Source: Pseudomonas sp. N3-W (GTDB lineage: Bacteria > Pseudomonadota > Gammaproteobacteria > Pseudomonadales > Pseudomonadaceae). Taken from it: 64,000 nucleotides of DNA. The position numbers and the translations under genes are program-made. Positions 58,718-64,000 of the stretch are shown in pieces. The stretch spans positions 6,343,001-6,407,000 of the forward strand of contig NZ_CP103965.1 in NCBI RefSeq assembly GCF_024970185.1. The letters run 5' to 3'. The notes beneath the pieces are model-generated. The model did no database searches and had not been told where the DNA came from. It saw only the letters and a program-made list of their open reading frames with translations. Numbering within the stretch: the first letter of the stretch is position 1; every line of letters begins with the position of its first letter.

Positions 58718-58868
58718 GAATGAATCTCAAGGGAAAATACGAAGTATTACATTGTTCACTTCCAATGAGTTTCACTCAAGCTTTGTTGGCATTTCCTGTA
58801 TCACGGCGTGTACAGTTAGCGGCCAATTGCCACCATCCGCCGGTTTGTTCAGGGAAGAATCAACGTCC

Positions 58869-60269
58869 ATGACCCCACGCCTCTTTTTGCCGCTGCTTGC
58901 TTGTCTCGTCCTGCAACTGTCCGGTTGCGCGGCGTATCGCAACTACGATCTGGAACTGGCGCAAACAACCGACCAGTTGAAAGCGGGCAACCCACAGGGC
59001 GCCCTGCAATTACTGGAACTGCACAATCCGGCGCAAGATCGGGACCTGCTCTATTACTTCGAAAAAGGCGCCCTGTTGAACCTCGACGGCGCCCTGCCCC
59101 AGAGCCAGGTGGCCTGGCGCAGCGCCGAGCAGAGGGTGATTGAACGCCAGGATACGGTCGAGTCCACCGGCACCCAGCTCCTGTCCGCGATGGGCAATCA
59201 CTTTGGCAGCATCATCAACGACAAGCTGCGCCGCTACGATGGCTACGATTACGAAAAAGTCATGCTGACCACGCAAATGGCCCTGAACCAGCTGGCGGTC
59301 AATGATTTCGATGGCGCGCGGGCTGACATCAAGAAAACCCACGAACGTGAAGCGCTGATCGCCCGCCAACGGGAGAAGCAATACGAACAGCTCGAAGAAC
59401 AGGCCAAAGCCCAGGGCGTGCAGGTGCACTACAAGGATCTGCAGGGCTACCCGGTGATGACGCTGGAAGCACCCGCCGTCATTGCGCTGAAGAACGGCTA
59501 TCAAAGTGCATTCAGCCATTACCTCGCCGGGTTCACCTATGAAGCACTGGGTGAACGGGATCTCGCCGCACCCGGTTATCGCCAGGCCATCGAACTGCGA
59601 CCCGACCTGCCCTTTTTCCAGCAGGCCTTGCGCGAGCTCGACAAGAGCACGATCAAAGCCGATGAGAGCGATGTGCTGATCATCGTGCAAAGTGGTCTGG
59701 CGCCGGCCCGCAGTTCGGTTCGCGTGCCGTATCCGGTAAAGCTTGAGGACAATCAGGTGATCGTCGCCAACGTTTCGTTTCCGGTGATGGTGCCCGACAC
59801 GTCAACCCCGGCCTTCACCCAGATGACCATTGACGGACGCAAGCAGGCGCTGATTCCCGTCAACAGCATCACCGACATGTCGTTGCGCACCTTGCGCGAT
59901 GACATGCCGGGGATCATTCAGCGCACGGCCTATCGGGCCTATCTGGCCGCCTCGGTTCAAGGTGAGGACAACCGCCGTAATCCGGCCAAGGCCTCATATG
60001 TGACCCGGCACGATGGCTTCGAGCACGCGGACACCCGGACCTGGCGCACCTTGCCCAACATCACTGAGGTAGCGCGGTTGCGCCTGAAAAAAGGCGAACA
60101 CCTGATCAACCTGCCGAACGCCGTGGGCGCCGCACCGCTGAAGATCCGGATCGACCAGAACCATCAGGTGATCGGTCTCCGGGCGCTGGGTGAGCGAATT
60201 TACGGCAACGGAACGGCGTTCGCATCGCCTTCTGCGCCGGTAAACCGTTTGGTGTCTGATCTGAAATAA
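58869..60269 (+). CDS. Lipoprotein of COG3014 type, paralogue A
   Basis: A 466-residue predicted lipoprotein with lipobox LSGCAAY at about residues 17-23, +2 residue alanine (outer membrane sorting). The N-terminal half (RNYDLELAQTTDQLKAGNPQ, DLLYYFEKGALL, YEALGERDLAAPGYRQAIEL) looks like TPR-type helical pairs. The C-terminal half is beta-rich and ends KIRIDQNHQVIGLRALGERI. I recognise the family but no activity. It is the first of two tandem paralogues, followed at 60476 by B. An earlier in-frame start at 58653 is rejected because the lipobox must be near the N terminus. Confidence 0.85.
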   Translation: MTPRLFLPLLACLVLQLSGCAAYRNYDLELAQTTDQLKAGNPQGALQLLELHNPAQDRDLLYYFEKGALLNLDGALPQSQVAWRSAEQRVIERQDTVESTGTQLLSAMGNHFGSIINDKLRRYDGYDYEKVMLTTQMALNQLAVNDFDGARADIKKTHEREALIARQREKQYEQLEEQAKAQGVQVHYKDLQGYPVMTLEAPAVIALKNGYQSAFSHYLAGFTYEALGERDLAAPGYRQAIELRPDLPFFQQALRELDKSTIKADESDVLIIVQSGLAPARSSVRVPYPVKLEDNQVIVANVSFPVMVPDTSTPAFTQMTIDGRKQALIPVNSITDMSLRTLRDDMPGIIQRTAYRAYLAASVQGEDNRRNPAKASYVTRHDGFEHADTRTWRTLPNITEVARLRLKKGEHLINLPNAVGAAPLKIRIDQNHQVIGLRALGERIYGNGTAFASPSAPVNRLVSDLK

Positions 60270-60289
60270 GTAGTGGCATGTTGTGAATT

Positions 60290-60314
60290 TATGTAATTAA
60301 AAAGCCATTACATA
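60290..60314. promoter_or_regulatory. Palindrome over the -35 element, candidate operator
   Basis: Perfect 8-base arms TATGTAAT and ATTACATA with nine bases between, overlapping the -35 hexamer of the internal promoter. The AT-rich arms stand out in this GC-rich DNA. The binding factor is unknown. Confidence 0.6.
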
Positions 60315-60335
60315 GCCAGTATCCCTGTCTATAAT
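60307..60335 (+). promoter_or_regulatory. Sigma70-like promoter for paralogue B and downstream genes
   Basis: ATTACA (60307-60312) and a perfect TATAAT (60330-60335) are separated by 17 bases. Start of transcription would be near 60342, giving a leader of about 130 bases with two possible hairpins: one with arms TGCCG/CGGCA, another CCTC/GAGG. Confidence 0.65.
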
Positions 60336-60475
60336 GCCGCGCCCTCGTTATCGCGAGACGGCATTTAAGCTCCTCTTTTTATGAGGAATTGGCAGGACGC
60401 CAGTCTCCCTGCCGATGGTCCCAACAGCCCGACCAGCACGCTCGGCTGCTTAAACCCAGGGAAGAAGTACCCCCT

Positions 60476-61873
60476 ATGGCCTCTCGCGCCCTCACCTTGA
60501 TCGCACTCAGCGCGGTCACCTTGCTCTCCGGCTGTTCGGCTTTTCGCAACTACGACTCGGAACTGGCACAGACCAACCAGCAACTGGCCGCCGGCAATGT
60601 GGATGCCGCACTGACCCTGCTGGAAAAGAACAACACCGGCGAAGACAAAGACCTGCTCTATTACTTCGAGAAAGGTGAGCTGCTGCGCGCCAAGGGCGAT
60701 CTGTCCGGCAGCCAGAACGCCTGGACCCACGCCGATCAGGTGGTGGGCAAGTGGGAAGACTCGGTCAAGTTCGACACCGACAAGTACCTTGCGCAGTTCG
60801 GCAGCTTCGTGGTCAACGACAAGATCCGTCGCTACGAAGGTTATGACTACGAAAAAGTCATGCTGACCACGCAAATGGCGCTCAACCTGCTGGCGGTCAA
60901 TGACTTCGACGGCGCACGCATGTCGATCAAGAAGACCCATGAACGCGAGGCCGTGATCGCCGATCTGCGCGACAAGGAATACCTCAAGAGCGAACAGCAA
61001 GCCGAGAAAGAAGGCGTCAAGACCCAGTACAAAGACCTTCAGGGTTACCCGGTCGCCAGCCTGGATGCACCGGACGTGGTCAGCCTGAAAAACAGCTACC
61101 AGAGCGCGTTCAGCCATTACCTGGCCGGTTTCGTCTACGAGGCCCTGGGTGAAAAAGACCTCGCCGCGCCGGGCTATCGCCAGGCCGCCGAACTGCGTCC
61201 GAACACCCCATTGCTGGAGCAGGCGCTGGTCAATCTCGACAAGCCAGCCGGCAAGGACGAGGACAGCGACATCCTGATCGTCGTGCAAAGTGGCCTGGCA
61301 CCGTCCCGGGATTCGATCCGTATTCCGCTGCCGTTGCCGATCAGCAATCAGCTGGTCATCACGCCGCTGTCGTTCCCGATCATCAAGCCTGACACCTCCA
61401 CCGCTCCATTCGCCCAGATCGGCGTCGACGGTCGGCAGGTGAACCTGACGCAGCTCAACAGCACCACCGCCATGTCCCGCCGCGCCCTGCGTGACGACAT
61501 GCCGGGCATCATCCTGCGCACCACCGTACGCGCAATCACCAAAGGCGTGGCACAGAAGAAGATCAACGAAACCAACCCGCTGGCGGGTCTGGCGATGGGT
61601 ATTTCTTCAGCGGTGCTTGAAGGTGCCGATACCCGTACGTGGCGCACCCTGCCGGACAACACCCAGGTGGTGCGTCTGCGCCTCAAGAAGGGCGAGCACC
61701 AGGTCACGCTGCCAAGCGCCGTGGGCGGTTCAGTGGTCAAGGTCACTGTCGACCAGCGTTATCAGGTGATCAGCCTGCGGGCCGTGGGCAATCAGGTATT
61801 CGCCAGCGGCCTGGCCGCGCACGTGATGCCAAGTGCCAATGCGACTGCCGTCGCCAGCCTCAAACAACCTTAA
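60476..61873 (+). CDS. Lipoprotein of COG3014 type, paralogue B
   Basis: A 465-residue predicted lipoprotein with lipobox LLSGCSAF at about 16-23 (+2 serine, outer membrane). It is homologous to paralogue A along its whole length: RNYDSELAQTNQQLAAGN, DLLYYFEKGELL and YDYEKVMLTTQMALN match, the last with a 32-base exact DNA identity. A region near 365-395 (KGVAQKKINETNPLAGLAMG) differs most. It precedes the YcfL-like gene by 15 bases and shares an operon with LpoB. A scaffold or export role at the envelope is inference. Confidence 0.87.
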   Translation: MASRALTLIALSAVTLLSGCSAFRNYDSELAQTNQQLAAGNVDAALTLLEKNNTGEDKDLLYYFEKGELLRAKGDLSGSQNAWTHADQVVGKWEDSVKFDTDKYLAQFGSFVVNDKIRRYEGYDYEKVMLTTQMALNLLAVNDFDGARMSIKKTHEREAVIADLRDKEYLKSEQQAEKEGVKTQYKDLQGYPVASLDAPDVVSLKNSYQSAFSHYLAGFVYEALGEKDLAAPGYRQAAELRPNTPLLEQALVNLDKPAGKDEDSDILIVVQSGLAPSRDSIRIPLPLPISNQLVITPLSFPIIKPDTSTAPFAQIGVDGRQVNLTQLNSTTAMSRRALRDDMPGIILRTTVRAITKGVAQKKINETNPLAGLAMGISSAVLEGADTRTWRTLPDNTQVVRLRLKKGEHQVTLPSAVGGSVVKVTVDQRYQVISLRAVGNQVFASGLAAHVMPSANATAVASLKQP

Positions 61874-61888
61874 GAACGGAGTCTTTGC

Positions 61889-62260
61889 ATGCGCTTCAAA
61901 CTCATCACCGTTATCGCCTTGGCCTTGCTGGCCGGTTGCGCCTCCCCGCCACCGCCGGAACCCGGCAGTGCCGCCAGTAAAGTCGTGGCCATGGGTGCGC
62001 AGAAGAACATTGTGGTCGGTGCCATGCGCGTCGCCCGTGAAAACGGCTTCATGACCGTCAATGTGCAGCTGAGCAACACCAGCTACTACAACAAGACCAT
62101 GTACTACCGCTTCGCCTGGCTTGGCCAGGAAGGCTTTCCGGTGGCCGATGAAGAGGTCTGGAAAAGCATGACTATGTACGGCGCGCAGACCAGCTTCGTT
62201 CAAGCCATTGCTCCGACCGCCAAAGCCGTGGACTTCCGTCTCGAAATCAAGACGCCTTAA
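61889..62260 (+). CDS. YcfL-like lipoprotein
   Basis: A 123-residue predicted lipoprotein; LALLAGCASPPPPEPGS supplies the lipobox and a proline-rich linker. The mature body has YYNKTMYYRFAWLGQEGFPV, typical of YcfL (DUF1425), a beta-sandwich. In E. coli ycfL lies beside lpoB (ycfM), and the same pair occurs here. Function is not known beyond that association. GAACGGAG lies eight bases before the ATG. Confidence 0.87.
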   Translation: MRFKLITVIALALLAGCASPPPPEPGSAASKVVAMGAQKNIVVGAMRVARENGFMTVNVQLSNTSYYNKTMYYRFAWLGQEGFPVADEEVWKSMTMYGAQTSFVQAIAPTAKAVDFRLEIKTP

Positions 62261-62299
62261 GCCCGACACCCTATTCGCTCATTTCCAGAGAACACTCAC

Positions 62300-62890
62300 A
62301 TGTTTGCACGCTTTTCGTTCATCGCCGTCATCGCCCTGCTGGCCAGCGGCTGCGCCAACAACACCTCTCCGACCCTGGGCAGCAAGAACATCAGCTACGG
62401 TGACACCAAGGCCGTGGAAACCGTGACCAACGAATTCGGTTCCACCGACCTGCAGATGATCGCCGAGTCCATGACCCGCTCCCTGGCCCAGTCCGGTGTT
62501 CTGCAGGGTCGCCCGGTGGTTCAGGTCTACGACGTGAAGAACAAGACCAGCGAGTACATCGATACCCGTGAAATCACCACCAGCATCAAGACCCAGCTGA
62601 TGAAGAGCGGCACTGCCCGCTTCGCCAGCGACAACACCGCCATGCAGAGCCAGGTTGACCAGCTCAAGCTGCAAAACCAGAGCGGCCTGTACAAGAAAGC
62701 CACCGTGGCCAAGACCGGCAACATGATCGCCGCCAAGTATCGTCTTGAAGGTTCGATCAGCTCGATCGTCAAGCGCAGCAGCGATTACAAAGACGTCTTC
62801 TACAAATTCAGCCTGCAATTGATCGACGTTGAAAGCGGTCTGGCCGAGTGGATGGACGAAAAAGAGATCCGCAAAACCACGGAGCGTTAA
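62300..62890 (+). CDS. lpoB: Penicillin-binding protein activator LpoB
   Basis: A 196-residue outer-membrane lipoprotein; lipobox LLASGCANN. The LpoB domain spans most of the rest: DLQMIAESMTRSLAQSGVLQ, VVQVYDVKNKTSEYIDTREI and FYKFSLQLIDVESGLAEWMD are family segments. In E. coli LpoB activates the synthase PBP1b. In Pseudomonas the established PBP1b activator is LpoP, so whether this LpoB homologue activates a synthase is open. It follows the YcfL-like gene by 39 bases and precedes the next gene by three. Confidence 0.87.
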   Translation: MFARFSFIAVIALLASGCANNTSPTLGSKNISYGDTKAVETVTNEFGSTDLQMIAESMTRSLAQSGVLQGRPVVQVYDVKNKTSEYIDTREITTSIKTQLMKSGTARFASDNTAMQSQVDQLKLQNQSGLYKKATVAKTGNMIAAKYRLEGSISSIVKRSSDYKDVFYKFSLQLIDVESGLAEWMDEKEIRKTTER

Positions 62891-62893
62891 GCA

Positions 62894-63640
62894 ATGCGCG
62901 CATGGATTGGCATGATGGCCCTGGCTTGCGCGTTCAGCGTGCAAGCGGCCCCGAAAGTCGCGGTAGCGGACCTGGCGTATCAGGAACGGGTGGAGCAGTA
63001 CATCCACATCGTTTCGGCACAGAGCAACTACAACCAGAGTTACTACGGCGCCAGCGGTTCTTCGAACTACAACGAGATCGAAGCAACCAGCAGTTACATC
63101 GAGCAAGGCGAGCTGCGTAAATTCACGGGCGACATCAAGGGCGAGATTTTGCGCACCGGCATGTTCCAGTTGATTCAGGGCACGCCCTACACCGCGTCGT
63201 CCAAGGGTGACGTCTATGACGTGATCAAGCGGATCAAGGCTGGCAGCTTCAAGGGTGCCGACTACGTGCTGTTCGGCACCGTGTCGGACATCGACTTCAC
63301 CCGCGACATGAACGAGCTGGCCAACACCGACAGCTATTCGGCGGTGCTGGCCTTGACGCTGGTGGCGGATTTCAGCCTGATCAACACCAAGACCTTCGAA
63401 ATCACCTCGGCCTTCACGGCGATGGGCGAAGGTCAGGACACCAAACTGGTGAATGGCCGGGACATCAAGATTTCGCTGAACCGCCCACGGGTGGTGCGTG
63501 ATGTGTCCAAGGCGTTGGGTGAAGACGTTGCCGCGCAACTGCGTCAACAGCTCGGTGGTGGCGGTGGCTATGAGCAGCCGGGGCAAGCGCCACTGCGCAA
63601 CAACCTGCCACGGGATACGGCGCCGGTGATTTTGCGCTGA
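62894..63640 (+). CDS. Exported CsgG/LpoB-like protein
   Basis: A 248-residue protein with a Sec signal peptide (MRAWIGMMALACAFSVQA) and no lipobox cysteine at the cleavage site. The body (VAVADLAYQERVEQYIHIVS, IKGEILRTGMFQLIQGTPYT, GADYVLFGTVSDIDFTRDMN, LTLVADFSLINTKTFEITSA) resembles the CsgG/LpoB superfamily fold, a curli-secretion-like domain. A glycine-rich tail (QLGGGGGYEQPGQAPL) ends it. It begins three bases after the LpoB stop, so it is coupled to it. No curli genes are nearby, and pore formation is not evident. Confidence 0.82.
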   Translation: MRAWIGMMALACAFSVQAAPKVAVADLAYQERVEQYIHIVSAQSNYNQSYYGASGSSNYNEIEATSSYIEQGELRKFTGDIKGEILRTGMFQLIQGTPYTASSKGDVYDVIKRIKAGSFKGADYVLFGTVSDIDFTRDMNELANTDSYSAVLALTLVADFSLINTKTFEITSAFTAMGEGQDTKLVNGRDIKISLNRPRVVRDVSKALGEDVAAQLRQQLGGGGGYEQPGQAPLRNNLPRDTAPVILR

Positions 63641-63651
63641 TCCCTGAAACG

Positions 63652-63788
63652 AAAAAAGGCGACCCCTGGGTTTAATGCCGATCAGTCAAGACACAAAACC
63701 TGTGGGAGCGAGCCTGCTCGCTCCCACAAGGTTTACGGTGTTCAAATCCTTGACTGACCGGCATCAACCCCAAGGGTCGCCTTTTTTT
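63652..63788. terminator. Long composite terminator with a REP inside its loop
   Basis: Two 39-base arms, 63652-63690 and about 63749-63787 (AAAAAAGGCGACCC... and ...GGGTCGCCTTTTTT), agree at 35 of 39 positions. A complete REP hairpin (63699-63731) lies between them. T-runs on both sides let it end the lipoprotein operon and the convergent LysE-family gene. Confidence 0.8.
63699..63731. repeat. Single REP palindrome within the terminator loop
   Basis: CCTGTGGGAGCGAG and CTCGCTCCCACAAGG arms surround five bases. It lies inside the loop of the composite terminator. Confidence 0.85.
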
Positions 63789-63800
63789 TGCCCGACGTCC

Positions 63801-64000
63801 TTACTCCGCCGCTTTACGCAACGTCGCCATGAACGCCGCCGCGCCGATGAACAGCCCGGCAAAGGTGCGGTTCATGCGTTTCTGCTGCCTGGGTGTACGC
63901 AACAGGCGCAACACCTTGGACGCAAGCCCGGTGTAGCCGGCCATGACGATCAGGTCGACCACCACCATCGTCACACCGATGATCAGGTACTGCGCCAGCA
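63801..64000 (-). CDS. LysE/RhtB family exporter (3' part)
   Basis: The last 66 codons of a minus-strand gene that continues past the window edge. It reads AQYLIIGVTMVVVDLIVMAG, then YTGLASKVLRLLRTPRQQKR and MNRTFAGLFIGAAAFMATLR before the TAA. The two hydrophobic stretches with the arginine-rich linker and the end NRTFAGLFIGAAAFMATL match the C-terminal two helices of RhtB/LysE-type amino-acid exporters. Substrate cannot be deduced. It converges on the lipoprotein operon across the composite terminator. Confidence 0.8.
   Translation of the reverse strand, partial: LAQYLIIGVTMVVVDLIVMAGYTGLASKVLRLLRTPRQQKRMNRTFAGLFIGAAAFMATLRKAAE

Noticed and set aside
58733..58751. Fur box before the FTR1 iron permease
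   Set aside because: Eleven of 19 matches can be forced, but it lies over the ribosome-binding region and its best symmetry is a different small palindrome, so I do not call it.

Overview
The window is chromosomal DNA of a Pseudomonas of the P. fluorescens group. The evidence is the G+C-rich coding style, the many short REP/REPIN palindromes of two families (cores resembling GTGGCGAGGGAGC and TGTGGGAGCGAGC), and a gene order that, as I recall it, follows P. aeruginosa PAO1 around PA5204-PA5250: argA-argE, gcvP/H/T, an iron ABC transporter, ubiI-ubiH-pepP-zapA-6S RNA, glpT, ubiD, rho-trxA, ppx/ppk, hemB. Species assignment is inference; the sequence contains no rRNA.

Layout. 1-5.2 kb: the 3' part of tauA, a REPIN, argA and argE (arginine synthesis), and a CYTH-CHAD protein. 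5.2-9.0 kb: an Lrp-type regulator divergent from a small ACT-like protein, an orphan GspE/PilB-type ATPase, and a two-gene zeta-toxin-like module. 9.0-11 kb: an SPFH/NfeD membrane pair and a small exported DUF2388 protein. 11-20 kb: the glycine cleavage genes, interrupted by a DegT-family aminotransferase, then a ferric iron ABC permease and binding protein. 20-27.4 kb: ubiquinone hydroxylases, pepP, a YgfB homologue, the coiled-coil/zapA pair, 6S RNA with its terminator, 5-formyl-THF cyclo-ligase, an unlisted 50-residue membrane microprotein and an EVE-domain protein. 27.5-34.6 kb: a three-gene HlyD/ABC export operon, a FliL-like protein, a quinone oxidoreductase and a histidine phosphatase. 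34.6-40.1 kb: glpT with two GlpR-like operators, a ChaC homologue, a PagP-like outer-membrane protein behind an AT-rich leader, a flavin-reductase-like protein and ubiD. 40.1-44.2 kb: an OafA-type acyltransferase, rho and trxA. 44.2-48.1 kb: a GntR regulator and a polar amino-acid ABC transporter lying between trxA and ppx. 48.3-56.7 kb: ppx, ppk, hemB, a DedA protein, a fatty-acid-hydroxylase-family protein, elbB and a YaiI homologue. 56.8-64 kb: a cytochrome c/FTR1 iron permease, a five-gene envelope lipoprotein cassette ending in LpoB and CsgG-like proteins, and the 3' end of a LysE-family exporter.

Most of the window is core metabolism and cell-envelope maintenance. The least explained parts are the lipoprotein cassette at 58.9-63.6 kb, with tandem paralogues and a palindrome over its internal promoter, the zeta-toxin-like pair at 8.05-9.0 kb, the orphan secretion ATPase, and the Lrp/ACT-like pair. 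I found no tRNA, rRNA, CRISPR array, prophage or insertion sequence.
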